A DNA stretch of 38,322 nt from Acidobacteriota bacterium (GCA_021804965.1 JAJZGG010000018.1:1-38322); one strand, 5' to 3'; positions 9,218 through 18,080 are shown, counted from the first letter of the stretch. Translations and numbers: made by a program. Notes: generated by a model from the letters alone, not told the origin.

Positions 9218-9729
9218 GCGCGACTGATTATCGCCGGGAACTGGATATCCGGCGCTATCCGATGGCGGTGTATGTGCTGGTGCCGCTGGCGGCGCTGGTG
9301 CTGCAGGCCTGGCTGCCGCGCATTCTGGGCCGGTTTGCCTACTTTGACCTTCCGCTGCTGGTGGTGCTCTATTTTTCGCTGATCCGGCGGCATCCGATCC
9401 ATGGAACGCTGCTGGGTGCGGTGCTGGGCGTGCTGCAGGACGGGCTGACGCAGGGCGCAATCGGGATTCATGGCGTGGCGAACACAGTCTGCGGATTTCT
9501 GGCAGCCTCGCTGGGCGTCCGGTTTGTGGTGGAAAATGCGCTGCTGCGCGTGGCCATGAACTTTGTGTTTACGCTGCTGGCCGAGCTGCTGGTGGTCTTT
9601 GTGACGACCGGTGTGCTGGGGCTGGAGATGCACTGGAATCTGCTGACGCAGGTGCTGGTGGCAGCCGGTAATGCGGTGATCGGGCTGGTGCTGTTTCCGC
9701 TGTTGGATCGTCTGCAAAGCAGGAACTGA
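9214..9729 (+). CDS. mreD: Rod shape-determining protein MreD
   Basis: MreD is the small integral-membrane member of the elongasome. The 171-residue product is very hydrophobic with about five membrane segments and the family-like DLPLLVVLYFSLIRRHPIHGTLLGAVLGVLQD segment near residues 45-76, summarised here by its ends. It starts with GTG inside a GTGA overlap with the mreC stop, which implies translational coupling. It is followed 28 bp later by mrdA. Identification rests on hydropathy, size and position in the operon as well as this segment. Confidence 0.93.
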   Translation: MSATDYRRELDIRRYPMAVYVLVPLAALVLQAWLPRILGRFAYFDLPLLVVLYFSLIRRHPIHGTLLGAVLGVLQDGLTQGAIGIHGVANTVCGFLAASLGVRFVVENALLRVAMNFVFTLLAELLVVFVTTGVLGLEMHWNLLTQVLVAAGNAVIGLVLFPLLDRLQSRN

Positions 9730-9757
9730 GGCAGGCAGCGGCCGGAAGGGAGACGGG

Positions 9758-11986
9758 ATGAAGGCGGATCGGGTGGAGCGGGGAAATCGCGAAGAGAAGC
9801 TGCCCGCGCTGAAGCTGACCCTGGTGCAGTACGGCATTCTGTTGCTGATGCTGGTGCTGGTGGCCGGGCTGTGGCGGCTGCAGGTGCTGGGAGCCGACAG
9901 CTGGAAGGTGCTGGCGGAGCAGAACCGCATTCGCAAGGTCCCGATCCTGGCTCCGCGCGGGAAGCTGTTTGATCGCGAGGGACGGCTGCTGGTGGACAAC
10001 TATCCGTCGGTCTCCTGCTTCCTGGTGCGCGAGCAGGGGCATCCGGTCGATACCGATCTTCCGCTGATTGCGCGCGGACTGGATCTGGACCTGGACCAGC
10101 TGCGGGCCACGCTGCGGCGCTATCGCGGTGCGGCGGCCTATCAGCCGATTCCGATCAAGCAGGACATTACGCCCGATGAGCAGGCCTTCATTGCGGCGCA
10201 TCGCAACGAACTGCCGGAGCTGGAGACGATTGACGAGGAGCGGCGGCTGTATCCACGCGATGGGTTTGCCGCGCATGTGATCGGCTACGTGGGCGAGGTG
10301 AGCGAGGACATGCTCAACGACCCGCGGTATGCCTACTATGAGCCGGGCGACGTGGTGGGCCGGGCCGGGGTGGAGCAATCCTACGACGAGGTGCTGCGCG
10401 GCGAGGATGGCTCGATGGACGTGATCGTGGACAGCCATGGCCGGGAGGTGGGCCGGGCGGGCATTCAGCCTGCGGTTCCGGGCCATGATCTGAAGCTGAC
10501 GCTGGATATCGACATTCAGCGTGCGGCCGAGGAGGCGCTGGGCGCGGCCAATGGCGCGATCATTGCGATGGACCCGCGGACGGGCGAGATTCTGGCCATG
10601 GTCTCCCATCCCAGCTTCGATCCCAACGCCTTTGCGGTACGGATTGGCCGGGCGGAATGGAATGCGCTGATCACCGATCCCAACCATCCGCTGATGAACA
10701 AGGCGATTCAGGATCAGCTGGCGCCGGGGTCAACCTTCAAGATCATCATGTCGGTGGCCGGTCTGGAGCAAGGGATTGCGGAGAATCTGAAGGTGAACTG
10801 CGCCGGGGGCGGCACGTTTTATGGGCACTTCTTCCATTGCGACCATCACCATGGGCTGCTGAGCATTCATGAGGCCATTCCGGAGTCCTGCGACACGTAT
10901 TTCTACCAGCTGGCGTCGATGCTGGGGATCGATACGATTGCCAGGTATGCCCATGAGCTGGGCATCGGGGTGAAGACCGGCATTGACCTGCCGAATGAGA
11001 TGGCCGGGGTGATGCCGTCGACGGAATGGAAGATGAAGAACTACCACGAGAAGTGGTATGCAGGCGAAGTGATCTCGGTGGGTATTGGACAGGGAGCGGT
11101 TGCCGTGACGCCGATCCAGCTCCTGCGGGCGCTGAGCGGGGTGGCCTCGGATGGGCATCTGGTGCGTCCGCATCTGGTGAATGCCGATCAGGTGTCCGCG
11201 GATTTTGAGCGGGCGCTGCTGGACACCTATCCCGGCTCCGGAGCCAGGGATGTGCCGCTGCGGCCGGATACATGGATGACGATCACCGACGGGATGGCAG
11301 GAACAACGCAGCCGGGGCTGTATCACACGGCCGAGGGGGCACACCTGACGGGGATTGACTTTGCCGGCAAGACCGGAACGGCGCAGGTGGTCGGCGGCGG
11401 GGATACGCACAATCGCGGCGGGGCCAAGACGCCGAATGCCTGGTTTGTGGGCATGGCACCGCGACGGAATCCGGAGATTGCCGTGGTGGTGCTGCAGGAG
11501 CATGGCGACTGGGGTTCGGGATCGGCCAAGCTGGCCGCGCAGGTAATCACGGCCTATGTGAACAAGCAGCGCAGGCTGGCCAATAACCTGGTGCTGAGCC
11601 AGGCAAATCCGGGCGCAGCAGCGCCGGCAGCGGGGAATGGACAGCAGCCGGGCAGGACCGTGACCGGGCAGGCAGGAAATGGACGAGCCGGGCAGGCGGC
11701 CAATCGGCCTGCGGTTTCTGCGGGTGCCGGACGCAAGGGCGATGCGGTGGAGATGGCGGCGATCTGGGCAGGTCCCGCTGACCGTGGTCCCGCTTCGGAT
11801 GGCCCTGCCGCAGCCGGGCAGCCCCCTGTCGCAGCCGAGCGGATGGGAGTGGGCGGATTCCGGATTGCGCTGGATGGATCCGGGCAGGTGGTGCCGATTG
11901 CCAGCCACAGCGAGACCGAGTCCCGACTGGCCGGGCTGCTGGCCATGACGGCGCATCCGCTGGCCGGGAGTGGGGGAAGCCGCTGA
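9758..11986 (+). CDS. mrdA: Peptidoglycan D,D-transpeptidase PBP2
   Basis: PBP2 cross-links new lateral-wall peptidoglycan with its glycosyltransferase partner RodA. The 742-residue class B PBP has one N-terminal membrane anchor (about 24-42), a pedestal domain (APRGKLFDREGRLL near 65-78; GRAGVEQSYDEVLRG near 201-215), and a transpeptidase domain with S325-T-F-K328, S377-C-D and K538-T-G. A Cys/His-rich stretch (C348, H357, H360, C361, H363-365, H371, C378) lies between the first two motifs and could bind metal; a zinc site has been reported in E. coli PBP2. The last 130 residues form a Gly/Ala/Pro-rich tail not needed in typical PBP2 proteins. The TGA overlaps the rodA ATG. Confidence 0.96.
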   Translation: MKADRVERGNREEKLPALKLTLVQYGILLLMLVLVAGLWRLQVLGADSWKVLAEQNRIRKVPILAPRGKLFDREGRLLVDNYPSVSCFLVREQGHPVDTDLPLIARGLDLDLDQLRATLRRYRGAAAYQPIPIKQDITPDEQAFIAAHRNELPELETIDEERRLYPRDGFAAHVIGYVGEVSEDMLNDPRYAYYEPGDVVGRAGVEQSYDEVLRGEDGSMDVIVDSHGREVGRAGIQPAVPGHDLKLTLDIDIQRAAEEALGAANGAIIAMDPRTGEILAMVSHPSFDPNAFAVRIGRAEWNALITDPNHPLMNKAIQDQLAPGSTFKIIMSVAGLEQGIAENLKVNCAGGGTFYGHFFHCDHHHGLLSIHEAIPESCDTYFYQLASMLGIDTIARYAHELGIGVKTGIDLPNEMAGVMPSTEWKMKNYHEKWYAGEVISVGIGQGAVAVTPIQLLRALSGVASDGHLVRPHLVNADQVSADFERALLDTYPGSGARDVPLRPDTWMTITDGMAGTTQPGLYHTAEGAHLTGIDFAGKTGTAQVVGGGDTHNRGGAKTPNAWFVGMAPRRNPEIAVVVLQEHGDWGSGSAKLAAQVITAYVNKQRRLANNLVLSQANPGAAAPAAGNGQQPGRTVTGQAGNGRAGQAANRPAVSAGAGRKGDAVEMAAIWAGPADRGPASDGPAAAGQPPVAAERMGVGGFRIALDGSGQVVPIASHSETESRLAGLLAMTAHPLAGSGGSR

Positions 11987-13083
11987 TGCAGAAGGCGCTG
12001 GGGTATCGCGATTTTGACTGGCCGCTGCTGGGCATGGTGCTGGTGCTGTGCGTGCTTTCGGTTTTTGAGATTTATTCGGCGACCATGCATACCAAGTACA
12101 TTGGCTTTCATATCAAGCAGATGTACTGGATTGGCGGGGGGCTGGTGCTGATGTTCGCGCTGGCCCGGCTGGATTATCATCGGCTGCTGGATTTTGCCTA
12201 CTGGGCCTATGGAGTCTGCCTGCTGTCGCTGGTCGCGGTGCGGCTGGTGGGCACGCGGGTGATGGGGGCGCGGCGATGGATTCGTCTGGGGCCGATTCAC
12301 TTTCAGCCCTCGGAGTGGGTAAAGCTGGTGCTGATTGTGCTGATGGCGCACTACTTTGCCAATCTGGGCTGCAAACGGCTGACGTGGCAGGATATCTTCA
12401 AGGCGATTGGGCTGGTGGGGCTGCCGATGCTGCTGGTGGTGACGCAGCCGGACCTGGGTACGGCGCTGACGTACTTTCCGATCCTGGTGGCGGGGCTGTT
12501 CCTGGGCGGAATCCACTGGCGGCAGGCGCTGCTGCTGGTTACGGTGGCGGTGGTGATGGTGGTGGGAGTCTGGTCCAGCGGCAAGGTGATCAAGCCGTAT
12601 CAGAAGGCACGGCTGACCAGCTTTCTGAACCCGGATGCGGACCCGCGCGGGACCGGATACCATCTGCGGCAGTCGCTGATTGCGGTCGGTTCGGGGGGAA
12701 TCTGGGGTCAGGGTGCGGAAAAGGGAACCCAGACGCAGGGGGATTTCCTGCCGATTCCGCATGCGGACTTCATCTTTGCGGCCTTCAGCGAAGAGCACGG
12801 CTTTGTCGGCGCATTTCTGGTTCTGCTGTTATACTTCGCTATATTGATGCGTTTGATCCAGAACGCTCAAACCGCAGCCGACATCTCCGGCTCCTTGCTG
12901 GTGATGGGGGTGGTGGCGGTTTTAACGTTCCAGATCATGGTCAATATTGGCATGGTAATTGGATTCATGCCGGTCACGGGAATTCCGTTACCGCTCCTGA
13001 GCTACGGCGGTTCTTCCGTGATGTTTACGTTTCTGGCGCTGGGTGTTGTGATGAATGTACGCATGCGCCGGTTTGTCAACTAA
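11986..13083 (+). CDS. rodA: Peptidoglycan glycosyltransferase RodA (SEDS family)
   Basis: RodA polymerises lipid II into glycan strands for cell elongation. The 365-residue product has about ten membrane segments and the SEDS motifs: GARRWIRLGPIHFQPSEWVK (near 94-113), TQPDLGTA (153-160), and PHADFIFAAFSEEHGF with the essential Asp at 261. It also has MPVTGIPLPLLSYGGSS. The start codon shares a base with the mrdA stop, so expression is coupled to PBP2, its direct partner. It closes the mre-mrd operon; no clear intrinsic terminator follows. Confidence 0.97.
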   Translation: MQKALGYRDFDWPLLGMVLVLCVLSVFEIYSATMHTKYIGFHIKQMYWIGGGLVLMFALARLDYHRLLDFAYWAYGVCLLSLVAVRLVGTRVMGARRWIRLGPIHFQPSEWVKLVLIVLMAHYFANLGCKRLTWQDIFKAIGLVGLPMLLVVTQPDLGTALTYFPILVAGLFLGGIHWRQALLLVTVAVVMVVGVWSSGKVIKPYQKARLTSFLNPDADPRGTGYHLRQSLIAVGSGGIWGQGAEKGTQTQGDFLPIPHADFIFAAFSEEHGFVGAFLVLLLYFAILMRLIQNAQTAADISGSLLVMGVVAVLTFQIMVNIGMVIGFMPVTGIPLPLLSYGGSSVMFTFLALGVVMNVRMRRFVN

Positions 13084-13648
13084 GTTTATGAAGTACCAGA
13101 AGATGCATTGCCGCTTCCTCGGCAGGCATCGAAGAAAACCACCATTACTGGCCGGCAGGAACACAGACCCATGGCCCCGGCAGGATTGGGATGAATGAAG
13201 AAGCAAAGACGGGAAGCTGGCAGCGGTAAGCCATCGAACGGAAGTGGGGCGCAGCGCAGTGGGATGGAAATCCTGAGCGTGGCGTTTGCGTTTCTGCTGC
13301 GGATGCTGCAACTGCTCAGCCGAACGGCATCGCCTGGGAAGCGGCTCCTGCAACGCTCAGCCACTGTGCTGGTGCGGCGGAGTGCCCAGGTTGGAATGGC
13401 CACAAACTCTTTGCCAGGCGATTGCCAACCACTCAACCCGGACGCAGATTGCGCCACGGGGTCAGCAGGCGGGTCCGCGATGCGGCACCGTGGCTGGGAG
13501 CGCGCGGCGCATTTCCGCTCCACCCTCCGGAAGCAGGGTGTTCGAGCGGCAGGGATCCCTGAAAGTTCACCTCCTCTTGTTCGAGTGTCTCCAGCGTTGT
13601 GTCTCCAGCCGGTTGTGCCCGCGGTAAAACCCGGGACAGAAAGGCACC
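13084..13648 (+). other. 565-bp leader region between rodA and the RNase E/G gene
   Basis: No convincing gene is seen here. An open frame of 163 codons starting at 13195 overlaps the RNase start and has no family features or ribosome binding site. The region holds the weak hairpin just after rodA (GATGC...GCATC around 13102-13131), the strong hairpin at 13515-13549 and the short palindrome AGGGATCCCT at 13551-13560. The stretch before the RNase ATG carries AGAAAGG, 5 nt from the start. It could be a long regulatory 5' UTR. Confidence 0.5.
13515..13549 (+). other. Stem-loop in the RNase E/G leader
   Basis: CCGCTCCACCCT (13515-13526) pairs with AGGGTG (13535-13540) and GAGCGG (13544-13549), interrupted only by a 3-nt bulge on the right arm. 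That gives 12 bp around an 8-nt loop. It lies about 100 nt upstream of the start codon. In E. coli the rne 5' UTR hairpins mediate autoregulation by RNase E; a similar role here is inference. Confidence 0.45.
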
Positions 13649-16552
13649 ATGGCCAAGGAGATTTGTATATCCAGCACGCCGCATGAGACGCGGCTTGCCA
13701 TCCTGGAAGACGATCAGCTTTCCGAAATCTATTACGAGCGGGAGAACGAGTACACACTCGCCGGCTCCATTTACAAGGGACGTGTGACCCGGGTGTTGCC
13801 CGGCATGCAGTCGGCTTTTGTGGACATTGGGTTGGAGCGCGATGCGTTCCTCTATGTCACGGACTTTCTGGAGATGGAAGAGCCGGAAGATGCCGATGAG
13901 CTGGAGCGCGCCGCCACGCAGGGCACGCCGATCCGGGTGCAGAACGGCGAGGAAGGCGCAGCACCGCGCCAGGGCGGCGGACGGGATCGTCGCCGCAATG
14001 CCGGTGCCCAGCCGACAGCCGAGCCTGCCGGGACCATTGAGCTGACAAAGATTGCCGATGCCGCACCCGAAGCCGGGGCAGAAAATGGGCCGGAAGGCGA
14101 GCAGACAGGCGAAGAGGGCACCGAGGCCGGCACGCGTCGCTGGCGCGGACGCCGCCGCCGTCGCGGCAGCCGTCGCGAGGAGCCGGCAGAGGCAGGCCAC
14201 TCCGAGCCGACGCAGCAGTCGGAATCCTATCCCATGCAGCAGGAGCCGATTGCGTCGCGGATGGAGACTCCGGCGGAGGCAACCGGCGAAGAAGAGGCAC
14301 CGTTTGTGCGCCGCTCGCGCGGTCGATCTTCCGAGGGCCGGTCGCAGGAGTTCCGGACGCAGGAGATGCGGTCAGAGGTGAAGCTGGATGCCGGCGGAAC
14401 CCGCCGCCAGTCCGAACAGCCAGAGGCGGCTCCGTTTGTGCTGCCCGGCGAATCGCTGGCCCGCTACGGTGCTGCTCCGGCGGAGGCGCAGGCAGCGCCG
14501 GTGGCAAAGAAGGTGGAGAACAAGCCGGTGGCGACCGGATACGTGATGCCCAAGCCGGCTACGCTGATTGAAAGAGAGATTCAGTGGGATGGCACCGGAC
14601 TGCTGCCGGGCGAGTCGCTGGCGCGGCATCGCAGCAAGCCGCAGGCCGAAGCTGTGCCGGTGGAGCTGCACGAGGATGTGGCCGAGGAACTGGAAATGGA
14701 GCCGGTGGCCGCTGCCGAGGAGGAGTTTGGCGTCGAGTTCGAGCAGGAGGAGGAGATTCATGAGGCCTCTGCGCGGCACGATGTGGACCCGCTGCCGCCG
14801 AGCAACTTCCGCCTGAAGGACCTGTTTGGCGGCCGTCGTCGCGGTGAGTCTGGCGAAGACGCACAGAAGCCGACGGTTCGGGATGTCTCCGCAGGCAAGG
14901 GCGGTGCGGACGAGGAGGATATCGAGGTCGAGGAGTACGAGATTTCCCATCAGGGGAAGCGCGGCTCCGGCGTGAAGACTGCCTCAAATCGGGAAGACGA
15001 TACGCTCTCGCAGCAGGTGCGCTCCGGCGTGATGGGCGAAATGCTGCACGAGGTGCAGATTGAGACGCATTCGCGTCCTGTGCGCGAAGGCGAACAGGGC
15101 GGGCAGCGGGATGGTCGTGGCCGCTCCGGACAGGGGCGGAATCGCCGTGGCCGTGGCCGGGATGGCCGCGATGGTCGGGACAATCGTGAAGGCCGCTCCG
15201 CTGGCGATGGCCGGGACAACCGCGAAGGTGGCCGCGAGCCGCGCGAAGGTGGCCGTGAACCGCGCGAAGGCCGCGAGCCGCGTGAGGGCCGCTCCGGCGG
15301 GGATGGTCGTCGTCCGATGACGCGCCGCGCCGCGCAGACCTCCGATCTGCCGATCATCAGTGACCTGCTGAAGCCGGGGCAGGAGATCCTGGTGCAGATT
15401 GCCAAGGAGCCGATTGCGCAGAAGGGGGCGCGCATCACGAGCCACATTGCGCTGCCGGGCCGTTTTCTGGTCTTCATGCCCACGGTGAGCCATGTGGGCG
15501 TCAGCCGCAAGATCGAGTCCGACGAGGAGCGTCAGCGGCTGAAGCGGATTCTGCTGAGCGAGCGCGGGGAGGCAACCGGCGGATTCATCGTCCGCACGGC
15601 GGCCGAAGGCGCAAGCGAAGAGGAGCTGCGCGCCGATCTGCGCTTCCTGATTCATCTGTGGACCGAGATTCGCCAGCGTGCCGACAGTTCCAAGCCGCCG
15701 GCGCTGATCTATCACGACCTGAACCTGATTGAGCGGATTCTGCGCGATCAGGTGAGCGACGATTTCTCCCACATCTGGGTGGACTCCGAGGCGGATTACG
15801 AGCGGATTGTGCGCTTCCTGAATCGCTTCTCGCCGGATCTGGTGCGGCGTGTGAAGCTCTATACCAAGGAGCTGCCGCTGTTTGAGCACTTCGGGATTCA
15901 GGATGAAATCTCCAAGGCGTTGCGCTCCAAGGTGTGGCTGAAGAGCGGTGGTTCCATCGTCATCAACCAGACCGAGGCGCTGGTGGCGATCGACATCAAC
16001 ACCGGCAAGTATGTGGGCAAGACGGCACGGCTTGAGGACACGATCCTGAAGACGAACCTGGATGCGATTCCGGAGATTGTGCGCCAGATCCGGCTGCGTG
16101 ACCTGGGCGGCATCATCGTCATCGACTTCATCGACATGGACGAGCGCAAGAATCGCGCCCGCGTGCTGACGGCGCTGGAAGAGGCGCTGAAGCAGGATCG
16201 CGCGCCGACCAAGGTGCTGCAGTTCAATGATTTTGGTCTGGTCGCGATTACGCGCAAGCGCGTGAAGCAGTCGCTGGAACGGACGCTGAGCGTGCCCTGC
16301 CCGGTCTGCCAGGCGACGGGCATGGTGAAGAGCCCGACGACGGTGGCCAACGAAATCTACATCGAAATGCGGAAGATGCGTCGCCACTTCGAGCAGAGCG
16401 AGATCACGCTGCGCGTCCATCCGGAGACGGCCAAGGTGCTGAAAGGCGGAAATGCACGCTGGCTGGGTGAGTTCGAGGCGCTGACGGGCAAGAGCGTGCT
16501 GGTGAAGAACGATGCCACGCTTCATCCGGAGCAGTTCGATATTCAGGGCTGA
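13649..16552 (+). CDS. rng: Ribonuclease E/G with a large insertion in the S1 domain
   Basis: This is a single-strand-specific endoribonuclease of the RNase E/G family, acting in mRNA decay and rRNA/tRNA maturation. The 967-residue product begins MAKEICISSTPHETRLAILED and enters the S1 domain (SIYKGRVTRVLPGMQSAFVD). It is then interrupted from about residue 77 to 563 by an Ala/Glu/Arg/Gly-rich stretch, and resumes with LLKPGQEILVQIAKEPIAQK. The catalytic core is complete: metal-binding D782 (DINTGKYVGK) and D826 (IVIDFIDMD), plus the Zn-link cysteines C884 and C887 (CPVCQATG). Their spacing matches E. coli RNase E. There is no long C-terminal scaffold. AGAAAGG precedes the ATG. A strong terminator follows. 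The symbol rng is used because of size without scaffold; it could also be called rne. Confidence 0.94.
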   Translation: MAKEICISSTPHETRLAILEDDQLSEIYYERENEYTLAGSIYKGRVTRVLPGMQSAFVDIGLERDAFLYVTDFLEMEEPEDADELERAATQGTPIRVQNGEEGAAPRQGGGRDRRRNAGAQPTAEPAGTIELTKIADAAPEAGAENGPEGEQTGEEGTEAGTRRWRGRRRRRGSRREEPAEAGHSEPTQQSESYPMQQEPIASRMETPAEATGEEEAPFVRRSRGRSSEGRSQEFRTQEMRSEVKLDAGGTRRQSEQPEAAPFVLPGESLARYGAAPAEAQAAPVAKKVENKPVATGYVMPKPATLIEREIQWDGTGLLPGESLARHRSKPQAEAVPVELHEDVAEELEMEPVAAAEEEFGVEFEQEEEIHEASARHDVDPLPPSNFRLKDLFGGRRRGESGEDAQKPTVRDVSAGKGGADEEDIEVEEYEISHQGKRGSGVKTASNREDDTLSQQVRSGVMGEMLHEVQIETHSRPVREGEQGGQRDGRGRSGQGRNRRGRGRDGRDGRDNREGRSAGDGRDNREGGREPREGGREPREGREPREGRSGGDGRRPMTRRAAQTSDLPIISDLLKPGQEILVQIAKEPIAQKGARITSHIALPGRFLVFMPTVSHVGVSRKIESDEERQRLKRILLSERGEATGGFIVRTAAEGASEEELRADLRFLIHLWTEIRQRADSSKPPALIYHDLNLIERILRDQVSDDFSHIWVDSEADYERIVRFLNRFSPDLVRRVKLYTKELPLFEHFGIQDEISKALRSKVWLKSGGSIVINQTEALVAIDINTGKYVGKTARLEDTILKTNLDAIPEIVRQIRLRDLGGIIVIDFIDMDERKNRARVLTALEEALKQDRAPTKVLQFNDFGLVAITRKRVKQSLERTLSVPCPVCQATGMVKSPTTVANEIYIEMRKMRRHFEQSEITLRVHPETAKVLKGGNARWLGEFEALTGKSVLVKNDATLHPEQFDIQG
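15140..15312 (+). repeat. Coding repeats rich in Arg, Gly, Asp and Glu in the RNase E/G insertion
   Basis: Short imperfect direct repeats encode runs of GRDGRDNREGR and REGGREPREG units. The region is in frame with the RNase and lies just before the S1 domain resumes. RG-rich low-complexity sequence of this kind commonly contacts RNA; in this protein that is inference. Confidence 0.7.
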
Positions 16553-16558
16553 GCAACC

Positions 16559-16615
16559 AAGCGCGGGCAGAGTGTTTCCAACGGGTCAGAGTGGAAACTC
16601 TGGCCCGCGCTTTTT
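16559..16615 (+). terminator. Intrinsic terminator after the RNase E/G gene
   Basis: AAGCGCGGGC pairs perfectly with GCCCGCGCTT, and the stem continues with AGAGT/ACTCT and TTTCC/GGAAA past single-base bulges. TTTTT follows directly. The hairpin begins 7 nt after the stop codon. Confidence 0.9.
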
Positions 16616-16738
16616 GATGGCCTGAACGGAATGCTGCATGGGTGCAACTTTTCCGGCCCTTCCGTGTCCAACCTAGTGCAGTGCGCAGCATCAGAATGCA
16701 GTGGGAACGAAGTTCAAATACACTTTTTGAGGTGCATC

Positions 16739-17584
16739 ATGTTACGACCCTCCCTGTTTCGATCCTTTCGCCCAGTGAGCACGGCCGCACTGGCTGCTGC
16801 AGTTCTTTGCCTGGCCACGCTGCCGGCGCATGCCGCAGCTGGCCCGGACAATAACGCATTTTCCAGCTCGACGGCAGGTCTGAGCGCTGACGGAGCCGCT
16901 GACCTGACGGCAGGATTGACCGCGTTGCCGGCTGCTCCGGAGCCGGCTGCCGCCGCAGGACAGGTTTACCACGGGTACAACCGGCACGCCATGGGATGGA
17001 AGTCCCACCTGACGTTTGAAGGTGGTGGCGGTGCGAATGCGCCGATCGGCGCCGACTCCAAGGTGATCACCTGGGGTCCGCAGCTGACGCTGGGCGCGGG
17101 CTGGAAGTTTACCAAGCATCTGAGCGCGCTGGTCGAGTACCAGTTCATCGACGACAAGCTGCCGGCGTACCTGACGCGGCAGGCCGGCTCGGTGAGCGGC
17201 AATGCCCACATCTGGTCGTTCACGGTCGATCCAGTCTATGACCTGTTTCCGAAGCGGGCCAGTGACATCTACATCACCGGTGGCGGCGGCTTCTATCGCA
17301 AGCTGACCAGCTTCACGAACCCGGTTCCGGTGCAGTACTGCTATTACTTCTGCTACGGCGGCTACACCAACGTGACGGTGAGCCACTTCTCCAGCAACCA
17401 GGGCGGCTTCAATGCCGGCTTGGGCCTGACGCATCGGCTGGGCAGCCCGGATATGGGCGGCGTGAGCCGGCTGCGTGTCTATATTGAGGCGCGCTACCTG
17501 TGGATCAACACCCCGGGCAAGGGCTCGCAGTATGGACTGGGACGGACGGAACTGGTTCCGCTGACGATCGGCTTGCGCTGGTAA
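16739..17584 (+). CDS. Outer-membrane beta-barrel protein
   Basis: The 281-residue product has a Sec signal peptide (basic start, hydrophobic core, cleavage likely after PAHA near residue 32). A short Ala/Pro/Ser-rich linker with ALPAAPEP follows. The rest is a run of alternating amphipathic strands typical of small OmpA/OmpW-like barrels (LTFEGGGGANAP, LTLGAGWKF, ALVEYQF, FNAGLGLTHRL, VYIEARYLW). It ends LTIGLRW, an outer-membrane beta-signal with a terminal aromatic. Strand count suggests about eight. The ATG at 16739 has GAGG 6 nt upstream. A pair of close cysteines (CYYFC) sits in a probable surface loop. The substrate or role is not known. It is a single-gene unit between two terminators. 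Confidence 0.85.
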   Translation: MLRPSLFRSFRPVSTAALAAAVLCLATLPAHAAAGPDNNAFSSSTAGLSADGAADLTAGLTALPAAPEPAAAAGQVYHGYNRHAMGWKSHLTFEGGGGANAPIGADSKVITWGPQLTLGAGWKFTKHLSALVEYQFIDDKLPAYLTRQAGSVSGNAHIWSFTVDPVYDLFPKRASDIYITGGGGFYRKLTSFTNPVPVQYCYYFCYGGYTNVTVSHFSSNQGGFNAGLGLTHRLGSPDMGGVSRLRVYIEARYLWINTPGKGSQYGLGRTELVPLTIGLRW

Positions 17585-17607
17585 GCGACCAGGGCTGTGA
17601 AGCTGGG

Positions 17608-17640
17608 CAAGGCCCTCCTGCGATGCGGGAGGGCCTTGTT
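17608..17640 (+). terminator. Terminator hairpin after the outer-membrane protein gene
   Basis: CAAGGCCCTCC pairs perfectly with GGAGGGCCTTG (11 bp, 9-nt loop), 23 nt after the stop. Only a weak TTGTT follows. The next gene is convergent (ends at 17655), so the hairpin may serve both sides. Confidence 0.75.
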
Positions 17641-17654
17641 GCGTCTGCCCGCGC

Positions 17655-18080
17655 TTAGCCGATGCCGAGCTGCCAGAGGCGCAGCATGCCGCCCAGAACA
17701 ACGGCGCAGGGCGCAAGCGCCAGCAGCAGGAGCGCATACCAGATGGGTGCCTGGCCGCGCGTCTGGAGTGCGCTGAGTGCGCCGAGCAGCAGGACGATGA
17801 GTGCCAGGGCAAGCGCGTGGATGAGCGGATTGAGATGGGCCAGGGTGGCGGTGACGTAGCCGCCGACGAGCGCGGCCAGCAGCGTGGAGCCGAGGTTCCA
17901 GGCCAGAGCGATGGGGCGGTCGTGACCCTGCCCGGGTGCGGTCTGGTGCGTGGACGCGGCCTGGTGTGTGGGCACGGCCTGCCAGCCCAGAACGCGGGCC
18001 AGCAGCGTGGCCAGTGCCAGCAACAGGGCCATGGCGGCAAAGCCGGCCGCGAGGGTCAGGAAGGTATGCAGCACGATCAT
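17655..18080 (-). CDS. Small membrane protein of unknown function (4 predicted TM segments)
   Basis: The 141-residue product is strongly hydrophobic, with likely membrane segments near residues 4-32, 58-78, 84-106 and 113-136. They are separated by a His/Thr/Gln-rich loop (PTHQAASTHQTAPGQGHD). I recognise no family. It starts with ATG inside a 4-bp overlap with the stop of the preceding 107-residue gene, so it is probably translated from the same mRNA as that gene and the M24 peptidase. Both small proteins may serve the secreted peptidase, but nothing in the sequence shows how. Confidence 0.7.
   Translation of the reverse strand: MIVLHTFLTLAAGFAAMALLLALATLLARVLGWQAVPTHQAASTHQTAPGQGHDRPIALAWNLGSTLLAALVGGYVTATLAHLNPLIHALALALIVLLLGALSALQTRGQAPIWYALLLLALAPCAVVLGGMLRLWQLGIG

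Noticed and set aside
11554-12798. Minus-strand frame opposite mrdA and rodA
   Set aside because: Antisense to two well-conserved overlapping genes; His/Gln/Arg-rich translation.
13535-13550. GGTGTTCGAGC-like sequence resembling a tRNA T-arm
   Set aside because: No matching acceptor, D or anticodon arms around it; it is part of the leader stem-loop.
13195-13686. 163-codon frame before and overlapping the RNase E/G start
   Set aside because: No ribosome binding site, mixed composition, and it runs into the RNase gene in another frame. The region is better read as a leader.
15140-15312. Repeats suggestive of a CRISPR array
   Set aside because: Units are short, imperfect, in frame with the RNase and have no unique spacers.
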